A stretch of 39,761 nucleotides of DNA from Acidimicrobiaceae bacterium (GTDB lineage Bacteria > Actinomycetota > Acidimicrobiia > Acidimicrobiales > Aldehydirespiratoraceae), in NCBI GenBank assembly GCA_009842325.1, contig VYFQ01000030.1, positions 14,490-54,250 on the forward strand, read 5' to 3'. The position numbers and the translations under genes are program-made. Position 1 is the stretch's first letter; each line of letters starts with the position of its first letter. The notes beneath the pieces were generated by a model. That model searched no databases, was not told the DNA's origin, and saw nothing but the letters and a program-made list of their open reading frames with translations. Below are positions 25,491 to 33,561 of this stretch, piece after piece.

Positions 25491-25556
25491 GCCCGGCCCC
25501 GTTTGAGTGACTCGTACCTGACTTGCCTTCCCGCGGGGCCGGGCATCCCAATGCCC
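25491..25556 (+). promoter_or_regulatory. Overlapping inverted repeats (structured leader or terminator)
   Basis: GCCCGGCCCCG (25491-25501) pairs perfectly with CGGGGCCGGGC (25534-25544) across a 32-base loop. The last four bases of that arm also begin a second hairpin, GGGCAT-CCCA-ATGCCC (25541-25556), so the two stems exclude each other. This is the geometry of an attenuator or switch, but a plain terminator is possible; no U-tract follows. Confidence 0.45.
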
Positions 25557-25671
25557 GGGACTCCCTTTCGCTTCGCCCTATGCTGACCGGACGTCAGGGC
25601 GAGTTGCTCGCGCTAGCTATGCCGTGGATAGGCCGCGTCATGGCAGTGCGGGTTGTTAGGAGCGTGCCGGG

Positions 25672-28032
25672 TTGGGCGACGGTGACCACTTGAGTGCGGA
25701 GATCGACATGCTGCGCGCCCGGATGCTGGGGTTGACCGACGCGATCCTGCGCATCAGCGAGGACTTGGATGTTGACGTGGTGTTGCAGGAGGTGGTCGAC
25801 ACGGCCCGGGAACTCACCGGGGCCCGCTACGGCGCGATCGCCACCCTTGACGACGCCGGTGGACTGCAGGATCTGGTGCTGTCGGGACTGTCCCCCGAAC
25901 AGCAGCAGAAGGTGGTGGGCTACGACCGGGGCTGGGAGTTGCTCGCGTACCTCCGAGACGCCAGCGAGCCGTTGCGGACCACGGACTTCGTGGCCCATCT
26001 GGAGTCTGAGGGCTTCTCGGGGTTCTGGCCCGACATCGGGGCGTTCCTGTCGACCCAGATCAAGGTGCGGGACCGCCATGTGGGAACGATCTTCATCGGT
26101 GAGAGGCACGACGACTCGATGTTCACCCAGGACGACGAGGAGACCCTGGCGATGTTCGCCGCCCAGGCGGCCATGGCGGTCACCAATGCCCGCCGCTACG
26201 GCGACGAGCAGCGGGCCAAGGCCGACCTCGAAGCCCTGGTCAACACATCGCCGGTGGGGGTGTTGGTGGTGGACGCCGGTTCGCGCACTGTGGTGATGGC
26301 CAACCGCGAGGCGCGACGCATCGTCGGCGCGCCTCCGGCGGGGGCGCGCGACGCGACGCAGGATGTGTGGGGGCTGACCTGCCGGCGCATGGACGGATCC
26401 GAGGTCGCCTTCAGGGAGTTGCCGGTGGTGCGGACGGTACGCGACGGCGAGGCCGTGCAGGCTGAGGAGCTGGTGATCGAGCGCCGTGACGGCACCAGCG
26501 TGACCACCCTGATCAACGCCTCGCCGATCCGCTCCGAGGACGGCGAGCTGGTGTCGGTGGTGTCCACACTCCAGGACATGACACCGCTGGAGGATCTGGA
26601 GCGGTTGCGGGGCGAGTTCCTGGCGATGGTGAGCCACGAGCTCCGGGCGCCGCTCACGTCTATCAAGGGCGCCGCGGCCACGGTACGGGACTCGTCGATG
26701 CCGCTGGACCCCGCCGAGGTCGGCCAGTTCTTCGGCCTCATCGAGGACCAGGCCGACCACATGCGAGACCTGATCAACGACCTGCTGGACATGACCCGCA
26801 TCGAGGCGGGAACCCTGTCGGTGTCCCCCGAGCCGACCGATCTCGGGGTGGTCATCGACGAGGCCAGGAGTGCCTTCCTCAGCAGCGGGCACCGCCACAG
26901 CGTCGACATCGAGACCGCTTCGAGCCTGCCGCCGGTGTGGGCCGACAGGAGGCGAGTGGCGCAGGTCCTGCACAACCTGCTGTCCAACGCGGCGGCCAAC
27001 TCGCGCGAATGGTCCACCATCACCCTCTCCGCGTCGCTGGAGGACACCCATGTGGCGGTCTCGGTCACAGACGAGGGCGCCGGCATAGCGCCCGAGCGGC
27101 TGCGGCTGCTGTTCACCAAGTTCTCGCAGGTCCACGACGACGACCCCCACGGCCCGCGGACCGGCTACGGCCTGGGCCTGGCCATCTGCAAGGGCATCGT
27201 CGAAGCCCACGGAGGCCGCATCCGGGCCCACAGCGAGGGCGAGGGCCACGGCACCCGCTTCACCTTCACCATCCCCGCACTGGACGAGCCCGCCGCCACC
27301 GCCACCGACGCCACCGGCCCCGCCGGCGGCGAGGCGCAGCCGGCGCCGTCGAAGGTGGAGACCATCCTCGCCATCGACGACGACCCCCAGGCGCTGCGCT
27401 ATGTCCGCAACACGCTCGCCCAGGCGGGCTACACGCCCGTAGTCACCAGCGACCCCGGCGAGCTCGAACACCTCCTCGAGGCGGAGAGGCCCCACCTGGT
27501 TCTGCTGGATCTTGTGCTGCCCGCGACCAACGCCTTCGAGCTCATCCGGCGCATCCCCAAGATCCTGAACGTGCCGGTCATCATCCTGTCGGGCCGCGGC
27601 GACGACAACAAGGTGGCCGAGGCCTTCGAGCTGGGGGCCTCCGACTACATCGTCAAGCCCTTCTCGCCGACCGAGTTGCTGGCCCGCATCGCGGCCGCGC
27701 TGCGCAGGCAGGCGCTGTCCCGGCACACGGAGCCCTACCGCGTGGCCGACCTCACTGTCGACTACATCACCCGCATCGTCACCGTCGAGGGACGGGCCGT
27801 CAAGCTCACCCCCACCGAGTACAAGCTGCTCTCAGAACTCTGCACCAACGCCGGCCGCGCCCTCAGCTATGAGCAACTGCTGGCCCGCATCTGGGAGCAG
27901 GACTCCGGCAGCGATGTCCAACGGGTGCGCACTCTCGTCAAGGACCTGCGAGTCAAGCTCGGCGACAACGCCAGGAGCCCCACCTACATCCTCACCGTCC
28001 CCGGCGTCGGCTACCGCGCCGCCACCCCCTAG
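25672..28032 (+). CDS. Hybrid GAF-PAS histidine kinase with receiver and OmpR-type DNA-binding domain
   Basis: Predicted 786 residues joining a whole two-component system in one chain. Order: N-terminal helix and GAF domain (about 20-180), PAS domain (about 185-310), HisKA with the phospho-acceptor in MVSHELRAPLTSIKG (His322), HATPase with N-box HNLLSNAA (about 434), DEGAGI and GYGLGLAICKG (about 497), a Pro/Ala linker (about 540-560), a receiver domain with AIDDDP and phospho-acceptor Asp613 (LLDLVLP) and Lys662 (VKPFSP), and a winged-helix Trans_reg_C domain (about 690-786, LTPTEYKLL and GVGYR). No membrane segment is seen, so it is cytosolic. TTG 25672 has an AGGAG nine bases upstream; ATG 25708 with GGAG six bases upstream is an equally possible start. 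The signal is unknown; targets could include the adjacent tad locus (inference). Confidence 0.9.
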   Translation: MGDGDHLSAEIDMLRARMLGLTDAILRISEDLDVDVVLQEVVDTARELTGARYGAIATLDDAGGLQDLVLSGLSPEQQQKVVGYDRGWELLAYLRDASEPLRTTDFVAHLESEGFSGFWPDIGAFLSTQIKVRDRHVGTIFIGERHDDSMFTQDDEETLAMFAAQAAMAVTNARRYGDEQRAKADLEALVNTSPVGVLVVDAGSRTVVMANREARRIVGAPPAGARDATQDVWGLTCRRMDGSEVAFRELPVVRTVRDGEAVQAEELVIERRDGTSVTTLINASPIRSEDGELVSVVSTLQDMTPLEDLERLRGEFLAMVSHELRAPLTSIKGAAATVRDSSMPLDPAEVGQFFGLIEDQADHMRDLINDLLDMTRIEAGTLSVSPEPTDLGVVIDEARSAFLSSGHRHSVDIETASSLPPVWADRRRVAQVLHNLLSNAAANSREWSTITLSASLEDTHVAVSVTDEGAGIAPERLRLLFTKFSQVHDDDPHGPRTGYGLGLAICKGIVEAHGGRIRAHSEGEGHGTRFTFTIPALDEPAATATDATGPAGGEAQPAPSKVETILAIDDDPQALRYVRNTLAQAGYTPVVTSDPGELEHLLEAERPHLVLLDLVLPATNAFELIRRIPKILNVPVIILSGRGDDNKVAEAFELGASDYIVKPFSPTELLARIAAALRRQALSRHTEPYRVADLTVDYITRIVTVEGRAVKLTPTEYKLLSELCTNAGRALSYEQLLARIWEQDSGSDVQRVRTLVKDLRVKLGDNARSPTYILTVPGVGYRAATP

Positions 28033-28047
28033 ACGCCCCGGCGCGGT

Positions 28048-28092
28048 CCGAGTTCGATTCTCGGCCAGAACGGGCCCGCGGGTCGGCGGGCC
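28048..28092. terminator. Candidate bidirectional terminator between convergent genes
   Basis: Two hairpins lie between the kinase stop and the sigma-factor stop: CCGAG-TTCGATT-CTCGG (28048-28064) and GGCCCGC-GGGTCG-GCGGGCC (28073-28092). There is no U-run, as is common in high-GC genomes. The first hairpin also looks like a tRNA T-arm. Confidence 0.45.
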
Positions 28093-28107
28093 GAGGCCGG
28101 GGGCCGA

Positions 28108-29055
28108 TCAGACGTTGAGCAGGTCGCGGGCGCCGGTGTCGCTGGAGGGATGGCGCAGCTTCGACATGGCCCGGGCCTCGATCTGGCGGATCCGCTCCCG
28201 GGTGAGGTTGAAGTGCTCGCCAACCTCCTCCAGGGTGCGGGGCTCGCCCCGATCGAGGCCGAAGCGCAGTTTGAGGATGTCGCGCTCGCGCTCGTCCAGC
28301 GGCGACAGCAGGCGCATGATCTCGGCGGGCAGCATGGTGGTGGCCGCGGTGTCGAAGGGCGAGTCGATCGACCGGTCCTCCACCACGTCACCCAGCTCGG
28401 CGTCGCCGTCCTGGCGCAGCGGCTCCGACAGCGACAGCGGCTCGGACTGGAAGCGCAGCGCCTCGGTGACCTTGTCCTCGGGCATCTCCACCTCGGCGGC
28501 CAGCTCCGAGAGGGTGGGCGGTCGGCCGTACTTGAGTTCCAGGCGGGAGCGGGCCTTCTGGAGGCGGGCCAGCGTGTCGCCGGCGTGGACCGGCAGCCGG
28601 ATGGTGCGGCCGGTGTTGGCGATGCCCCGGGTGATGGCCTGGCGGATCCACCAGGTGGCGTAGGTCGAGAACTTGAACCCCTTGCGCCAGTCGAACTTCT
28701 CGACGGCGTGCATCAGCCCGAGGTTGCCCTCCTGGATCAGGTCGAGCAGGGGCAGGCCCGATGCCTGGTACTTCTTGGCGATGGAGACCACCAGGCGCAG
28801 GTTCGACTGCACGAATGTGCGCTCGGACTCAAGCCCGCGGCGTTCTTTGCGGCGCAGGTCACGGCGGCGGTGGTCGGTCAGGGAGCCGGGGGTGGCCTCC
28901 TTGAGCTCCTTGCGGGCCGCCAGTCCGGCTTCGATCTCCTGGGCCAGCCGGACTTCGTCGTCCTTGGTCAGCAGCGGGTACTGGCCGATGTCGGTGAGAT
29001 AGAGGCGGACCAGATCCTCCTCGTCTCTCTCAACTCGCTCCTTGACCTTTACCAC
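28108..29055 (-). CDS. Sigma-70 family RNA polymerase sigma factor (group 1/2)
   Basis: Predicted 315 residues. Region 1.2 (DLVRLYLTDIGQYPLLTKDD, about 14-33), region 2 with NLRLVVSIAKKY, DLIQEGNLGLMHAVEKFDW and the -10 recognition helix FSTYATWWIRQAITR (about 85-150), region 3 (about 160-240), and region 4 with LSPLDERERDILKLRFGL and the helix-turn-helix LTRERIRQIEARAM (about 250-300). No long region 1.1, so it resembles HrdB/SigB-type factors; I cannot tell from this window whether it is the primary one. GTG start with GGAG nine bases upstream. The residues after the -10 helix (GIANTGRTIRLPVHAGD) differ from classical primary factors, which favours a group 2 factor. Confidence 0.88.
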   Translation of the reverse strand: MVKVKERVERDEEDLVRLYLTDIGQYPLLTKDDEVRLAQEIEAGLAARKELKEATPGSLTDHRRRDLRRKERRGLESERTFVQSNLRLVVSIAKKYQASGLPLLDLIQEGNLGLMHAVEKFDWRKGFKFSTYATWWIRQAITRGIANTGRTIRLPVHAGDTLARLQKARSRLELKYGRPPTLSELAAEVEMPEDKVTEALRFQSEPLSLSEPLRQDGDAELGDVVEDRSIDSPFDTAATTMLPAEIMRLLSPLDERERDILKLRFGLDRGEPRTLEEVGEHFNLTRERIRQIEARAMSKLRHPSSDTGARDLLNV

Positions 29056-29124
29056 GTACCCCCACTCCAGGTCCGAAAAGGAGCCGGTCCAACGACCGCC
29101 GCCCCACGCGCCATTGCTGCGATC

Positions 29125-29152
29125 ACGATAACGACGTTTTCCCTATCGCCAA
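29125..29152 (-). promoter_or_regulatory. Candidate promoter of the sigma-factor gene
   Basis: On the minus strand TTGGCG (29152-29147) and TATCGT (29130-29125) are separated by 16 bases, a fair sigma-70 promoter about 70 bases upstream of the GTG start, in a locally AT-richer patch. Confidence 0.4.
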
Positions 29153-29164
29153 CCACACCTGCGG

Positions 29165-29716
29165 CTAGGGCCAGTCGACGGGGCGCAGCAGGGACGATTC
29201 GACGATGCCACCGGCCGCCGACAGCACGCTGGCGGCCGCCTCGACTGCGCCGGGCTGGGCGACCCCGGCGGACGAGTCCTCGCGATCCAGGTCATGCTGC
29301 AGTGCCCGGGCCACCGAGGCCAGGGCGGCGTCGCAGTGGGGTGCGGCGTGCTCGCCGATCTGCCGGTAGACGTCCGAGAGTTCCGGGACGAACGCCTCCT
29401 CGGCCACCGCGAGACGCTCCAATGGACCCGCCAGGCCGGCGATCTCGTCGAGAGCCTCGGCCAGCGCCGGATCGGCTGGCGCGGCCTGACGCCAGGGGGC
29501 CATCAGCTCGGAGTCGGGCTGAAGCCCGTCGAGGGTCTCCCGGTGTGAGGCGAGCCGGCGGCCCAACTCCGACATCGATGCCACGGCCTCGGCGTGTCCG
29601 GAAGCCGACGCCGTCTGTGCGGCCCAGTCTTCGAGCATCTCCGACAGCCGGCCGCAGGCCCAGCGCAGCGCGCACACCAGCCGGGCTGTCTGGGCCACGG
29701 AGTAGCCGCGGCTCAC
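29165..29716 (-). CDS. Uncharacterised all-helical protein, possibly ferritin-like
   Basis: Predicted 183 residues. The GTG at 29716 overlaps the nadE stop (GTGA), so it is translationally coupled to nadE; I reject a longer upstream start lying inside nadE. The sequence is helical throughout, with conserved-looking features near the N-terminus (LRWACGRLSEMLEDWAAQT, then RRLASHRETLDGLQPDSELM), reminiscent of actinobacterial ferritin-like hypothetical proteins that have R-W, E and H at such spacing. I do not recognise it firmly and no signal peptide or membrane helix is seen. Confidence 0.65.
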   Translation of the reverse strand: MSRGYSVAQTARLVCALRWACGRLSEMLEDWAAQTASASGHAEAVASMSELGRRLASHRETLDGLQPDSELMAPWRQAAPADPALAEALDEIAGLAGPLERLAVAEEAFVPELSDVYRQIGEHAAPHCDAALASVARALQHDLDREDSSAGVAQPGAVEAAASVLSAAGGIVESSLLRPVDWP

Positions 29717-31509
29717 TGGTCGCTCGCGCCGCGGTACCGGTTGATGATCGGCATGCGCCTGTCCCGGCCGAACGCCCGGCCGGTGAGCCGGGGGCCGATC
29801 GGCGTCTGGCGGCGCTTGTACTCGGCGGTGTCCACCATGCGGCACACCTGCTCCACGACCTCCGGCGGCGCGATCTGGGCCTGCTGGATCTCACCGACGC
29901 TTCGAAGCTCCTCCACGTACAGCCGCAGGATGGGATCGAGCACCTCGTAGGACGGCAACGACTGATCGTCGCGCTGGCCGGGCGCCAGCTCGGCCGACGG
30001 CGCCTTGGCCAGCACCGTCTCCGGGATGAGTTCGCTTCCCGCCTGCAAGTTGCGCCAGCGGCACAGTTCGTACACGTCGAGCTTCCAGAGATCCGAGACC
30101 ACCGCGTACGCACCGGCCGTGTCGCCGTACAGGGTCGAGTAGCCCACGGCCAGCTCGCTCTTGTTGCCGGTGGTGAGTACCAGCCAGCCGTGCTCGTTGG
30201 CCAGCGCCATCAGGGTCGTGCCCCGGACCCGGGCCTGGAGGTTCTGGTCGGTGAGCCCGCCCGCGTCCAGCCCGCGGCCGAGATCGGCCTCGATCATCTC
30301 GGCCAGCGCCGCGTGACCCGGTTCGATGCCGACGATGCGAGCATCGATGCCGAGGTTGGCGGCCAGCTTCTCGGCGTCGGTGACCGAGTGCTCGCTGGAG
30401 TTGCGCGACGGCATCAGCACGCCGTGAACATGGTCTGCACCCAGCGCGTCGACCGCGACGGCTGCGGTCAACGACGAGTCCACCCCGCCGGAGAGTCCGA
30501 CGCAGACATCGCTGAAGCCGCTCTTGTGCACGTAGTCGCGGGTGGCCAGCGCCAGGGCGGCCCAGCGCTGAGCGTCGAGGTCCATGTGCGGTGCGATCGG
30601 CGCGGCCAGACGCCCGCGCCCGGATGCCGATGCGCTCTCCCGCGTCACTGCAACCACGTGGTGCCGGTGTTGCGGGGGCGGTATGTGCTTGCGGGGCGGC
30701 AGGTCCACATCGAACACGTCGACCGACTCGGCGAACGACGCGCACCGGGCCGCCACCGACCCGTCGGAGGCGATCATGAACGATCCGCCGTCGAAGACCA
30801 GTTCGTCCTGGCCGCCCACGAGGTTCACGCAGACCACCGCCGCGCCGGCCTCGGCCACCCGCCGGCCGATCACCTGCTCGCGGGTGGCCTGCTTGCCGGC
30901 CCGGAACGGCGACCCGTTGACGTTCACCACCAGCTGTGCGCCGGCCCGGGCCAGATCGCTCACCGGCCCGTCGGGCACCCAGGCGTCCTCGCACACGGTC
31001 ACCCCCACCACGGCGCCTCCGATCTCGAAGAGCGGCGGCTCCTCGATGCCGGGCCGGAAGTGGCGCAGTTCGTCGAACACGTCGTAGTTGGGCAGGTGGC
31101 GCTTGCGGTAGACGCCGCGCGTCTCGCCGCCGGCGCACACCGCCACCGCGTTGAAGGCCTCGCTGAAGCTCTCGACCCCGGCCATGTCGGGCACCCGCCG
31201 GCTGGTCTCGCCGGCGCCGTCGACGAAGCCGACCACGGCTGCGCACGAACCGGTGCGGGCCGCGAACCGGTCGAGCGCGGCCCGGCTGGCCGCGACGAAG
31301 CCCGGTCTCAGGACTAGGTCCTCGGGCGGGTAGCCGGTGATGGCCAGCTCGGGCAGCACCGCGAGGTCGGCGCCGGCGGCCTCGGCCCGGGCATGCGCCT
31401 CGGCAGCCAGGGCCACGTTCGCTTCCAGGTCGCCGACGGTCGGGTTGACCTGGCAGATCGCCACCCTCAGGCGGTCGGGTCCCGCTCCCCTAGCAGCGTC
31501 GGCGGCCAT
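29713..31509 (-). CDS. nadE: Glutamine-dependent NAD+ synthetase
   Basis: Predicted 598 residues, catalysing the last step of NAD+ synthesis: deamido-NAD+ plus glutamine and ATP to NAD+. The N-terminal nitrilase-type glutaminase domain shows the Glu-Lys-Cys triad: Glu54 (VLPELAITGYP), Lys136 (YRKRHLPNYDVFDE) and Cys173 (GVTVCEDAW). The C-terminal ammonia-dependent synthetase domain has the PP-loop GLSGGVDSSLTA (about 338-350), TTGNKSELAVGYSTLYGD, and the C-terminal SYEVLDPILR segment. ATG start 31509, 15 bases after glnII, without a clear ribosome binding site; GTG codons a few residues in are alternatives. It follows glutamine synthetase, which makes its nitrogen donor, in the same transcription direction. 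Confidence 0.94.
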   Translation of the reverse strand: MAADAARGAGPDRLRVAICQVNPTVGDLEANVALAAEAHARAEAAGADLAVLPELAITGYPPEDLVLRPGFVAASRAALDRFAARTGSCAAVVGFVDGAGETSRRVPDMAGVESFSEAFNAVAVCAGGETRGVYRKRHLPNYDVFDELRHFRPGIEEPPLFEIGGAVVGVTVCEDAWVPDGPVSDLARAGAQLVVNVNGSPFRAGKQATREQVIGRRVAEAGAAVVCVNLVGGQDELVFDGGSFMIASDGSVAARCASFAESVDVFDVDLPPRKHIPPPQHRHHVVAVTRESASASGRGRLAAPIAPHMDLDAQRWAALALATRDYVHKSGFSDVCVGLSGGVDSSLTAAVAVDALGADHVHGVLMPSRNSSEHSVTDAEKLAANLGIDARIVGIEPGHAALAEMIEADLGRGLDAGGLTDQNLQARVRGTTLMALANEHGWLVLTTGNKSELAVGYSTLYGDTAGAYAVVSDLWKLDVYELCRWRNLQAGSELIPETVLAKAPSAELAPGQRDDQSLPSYEVLDPILRLYVEELRSVGEIQQAQIAPPEVVEQVCRMVDTAEYKRRQTPIGPRLTGRAFGRDRRMPIINRYRGASDQ

Positions 31510-31524
31510 CGGGGGCGGGGTGGG

Positions 31525-32547
31525 CTAGTTGTAGCCGACGAGTGCTTCGCAGATGGTTCTCGTCAGCAGGGTGGTCACGTGGTAGGGGTCGGCGTTGGCG
31601 TTGGGGCGGCGGTCCTCGATGTAGCCCTTGCCGTCGCGGGCCACCTGCCACGGGATCCGCACCGAAGCACCCCGATCCGACACACCGTAGGAGTACTGGT
31701 CATAGCGCTCGGTCTCGTGCTCACCGGTCAACCGGAACTCGATGCCCGCGCCGTAGCCGCCGAGATGCTCCTCGGGCTTGCCCGCCGCGCCCAAAGCCTC
31801 ACACGCCGCGATTATCGGCTCATAGCTCTCGCGCATCGACTTGGTCGACACGTTGCAATGCATGCCCGCGCCGTTCCAATCCCCCAGCATCGGCTTGGGC
31901 TCGATGGTCACCTCGATGCCGTGCTTCTCCGCCAGGCGGAACAGCAGGTAGCGGGCCACCCACACATGATCCGCGACTGTGACGGTGTCGGACGGTCCGA
32001 TCTGGAACTCCCACTGGCCCGGCATGACCTCCGCGTTGGTGCCCGCAATGTCGAGACCAGCTTGGATACAGGCCGTGGTGTGCTCCTCGATGAGGTCACG
32101 GCCCGAGATGCGGCCGGCGCCGACCCCGCAGTAATAGGGGCCCTGCGGAGGCGGGAAGCCCGCCGGGGGGAAGCCGGCCGGCCACCGCGTGGTCGCGTCC
32201 AAGAGCGTGTACTCCTGCTCCATCCCGAACAGCGGAGCCTGGTCCTTGTACTTCTCATACACGGCCACACACTCGGCCCGCCGGTTGGTGGGATGCGGCG
32301 ACAGATCATGGGTGAGCAGCGTCTCACACAGCACCAAGATGTTGTCACCGCCGCGAACCGGGTCACCGCAGGTGAACACCGGCTTCAACACGACATCGGA
32401 GTTGTCGCCCGTCGCCTGATTGGTGCTGGAGCCGTCAAACCCCCAGATCGGCGGTGCCTCATCGTTGGCCAAGATCTTCGTCTTGGTACGGATCTCACCC
32501 ACCGGCTCAACGCCGTCAATCCACAAATACTCAGCCCGATAAGTCAC
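31525..32547 (-). CDS. glnII: Glutamine synthetase type II (eukaryote-like)
   Basis: Predicted 340 residues, ATP-dependent condensation of glutamate and ammonia to glutamine in the cytosol. Recognised by WGFDGSSTNQATGDNSD near residue 35, the metal-site segment PLFGMEQEYTLLD (about 105), the CGVGAGRISGRDLIEEH region, TNAEVMPGQWEFQIG (about 168), and DWNGAGMHCNVSTKSMR (about 223). The length of about 340 is that of GSII rather than the 470-residue GSI, and the GSI adenylylation loop is lacking. GTG start with AAGGAG five bases upstream. It leads the glnII-nadE-29165 gene string. GSII genes occur in Streptomyces and Frankia alongside a GSI; whether this genome has GSI cannot be seen. Confidence 0.95.
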   Translation of the reverse strand: MTYRAEYLWIDGVEPVGEIRTKTKILANDEAPPIWGFDGSSTNQATGDNSDVVLKPVFTCGDPVRGGDNILVLCETLLTHDLSPHPTNRRAECVAVYEKYKDQAPLFGMEQEYTLLDATTRWPAGFPPAGFPPPQGPYYCGVGAGRISGRDLIEEHTTACIQAGLDIAGTNAEVMPGQWEFQIGPSDTVTVADHVWVARYLLFRLAEKHGIEVTIEPKPMLGDWNGAGMHCNVSTKSMRESYEPIIAACEALGAAGKPEEHLGGYGAGIEFRLTGEHETERYDQYSYGVSDRGASVRIPWQVARDGKGYIEDRRPNANADPYHVTTLLTRTICEALVGYN

Positions 32548-32605
32548 GATGTCTCCTTGGTCTAGTCCGTGCAGTTGCTGGGGTTTCGAACGCTCAACGA
32601 GGCTA

Positions 32606-32621
32606 TCGGCCTAGAGGCCGA
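32606..32621. promoter_or_regulatory. Inverted repeat upstream of glnII
   Basis: TCGGCCT-AG-AGGCCGA forms a 7-2-7 inverted repeat about 60 bases before the glnII start. It could be a regulator site. It does not match the actinobacterial GlnR box as I know it. Confidence 0.3.
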
Positions 32622-32676
32622 GCTTGCGAGGCCGTGGCCCCGAGCGGCCCGTGAGCGCAGCGAACAAGAGCGGGAA

Positions 32677-33462
32677 TTACTGCCGATTCTCAGCCCACCA
32701 GCCGTCCAGTCGAGCCAGCAATTCGTCAACGGGAAGCTCCCCTTCGGTGCGCTTGACCTCGAGCAGCCAGGCCAGAGCCTCGCCCACCTTCGGACCGGGG
32801 GGCAGGCCGAGATGGGCCATGACCGCGCCACCGTCGATCTGCGGCCGCTCCGCTGCCCGGCGCTCGGCGTCGGCCAGTTCGGCGATGCGACGCTCGAGAT
32901 CGTCGATCTGGTGGTGGAGGTCGGCCTCCCGCTGGAGGTTGCGGGTAGTGCAGTCCGACCGGACCAACTGGTTGAGACGACCCAGCAGCGGCCCCGCGTC
33001 CCGGGCGTAGCGACGCACGGCAGCGTCGCTCCATCCCGACGCGTAGCCCTTGAACCGTCCCGACAGCCGCACCAGCTCGCTCACGTCGTCGACGGTGCCC
33101 TCGTCGAAGCCGAGCTCGGCCAGCCGCTTGCGGGTCATCCGGGCGCCCACCGCCTCGTGATGGCGGAAGGTCACCTCGCCGTGCTCGTAGCTGCGGGTGC
33201 GGGGCTTGCCGATGTCGTGGAAGAGCGCCGCCAAACGGACCACGAGGTCGTCAGGAGTCTTGGCCACCACCGCGATCGTGTGGGCCAGCACGTCCTTGTG
33301 CCTGTGTATCGGATCCTGCTCCATCTGGAGATCCGGCAGCTCCGGAACGATCTGAGCCATGGCGCCTCGGTCGATGGCCGACCACAGCCGTGGCGCGGGA
33401 TCATCGCCGCTGAGCAGGGTGCACAGCTCTTCTCGGTGGGTCTGCCGGGCATCCACGATCAT
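32677..33462 (-). CDS. HD-domain C-terminal half of a CCA-adding-enzyme-like protein
   Basis: Predicted 261 residues. From about residue 10 it matches the body, HD and tail part of actinobacterial CCA tRNA nucleotidyltransferases: REELCTLLSG, LPDLQMEQDPIHRHKDVLAHTI, the HD pair LAALFHDIGKP (about 85), FRHHEAVGARM, VRSDCTTRN and a C-terminal GLPPGPKVGEALAWLL segment. The N-terminal nucleotidyltransferase head (G-S/G-x-D-x-D motifs, about 180-200 residues) is missing, and there is no room for it before the divergent lipoprotein gene. The start is ATG 33462; TTG 33474 would add four residues, and neither has a good ribosome binding site. Either a 5'-truncated remnant or a stand-alone HD phosphohydrolase; the HD metal residues are intact. 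Confidence 0.75.
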   Translation of the reverse strand: MIVDARQTHREELCTLLSGDDPAPRLWSAIDRGAMAQIVPELPDLQMEQDPIHRHKDVLAHTIAVVAKTPDDLVVRLAALFHDIGKPRTRSYEHGEVTFRHHEAVGARMTRKRLAELGFDEGTVDDVSELVRLSGRFKGYASGWSDAAVRRYARDAGPLLGRLNQLVRSDCTTRNLQREADLHHQIDDLERRIAELADAERRAAERPQIDGGAVMAHLGLPPGPKVGEALAWLLEVKRTEGELPVDELLARLDGWWAENRQ

Positions 33463-33532
33463 CACCGTAATCAAGCCTATGATCCGGCTTCGCGGTTCTG
33501 TCTCGTGACGCGGTGGGGCCGCGTCCGCGGTG

Positions 33533-33538
33533 TAGGGT
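33533..33538 (+). promoter_or_regulatory. Possible -10 box of the FN3-like lipoprotein gene
   Basis: TGTAGGGT places TAGGGT (TANNNT) 24 bases before the ATG, with AAAGGAG between. No clear -35 is seen. Confidence 0.25.
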
Positions 33539-33561
33539 GGGCGCCTGGAAAGGAGTTCCTC

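Larger units (their letters stand above)
25118..25671. other. 554-base non-coding stretch, AT-richer in its middle
   Basis: No convincing gene. Bases of about 25200-25480 are visibly less GC-rich than anything else in the window. The region holds a C9 tract, a direct repeat (25414-25464), an 11-bp inverted repeat with a second overlapping hairpin (25491-25556), and probably the promoter of the hybrid kinase. An open frame at 25251-25586 exists on the plus strand, but its codon use is unlike neighbouring genes and I do not call it. Confidence 0.6.

Noticed and set aside
25251..25586. Plus-strand frame of 111 codons in the AT-rich stretch
   Set aside because: Codon third positions are not G/C-biased as in true genes here, no ribosome binding site precedes it, and it runs through the inverted repeats. 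A foreign small gene is not excluded.
25594..27726. Minus-strand open frame of 710 codons
   Set aside because: Antisense to the hybrid kinase, whose motifs are all intact; the translation has no recognisable domain.
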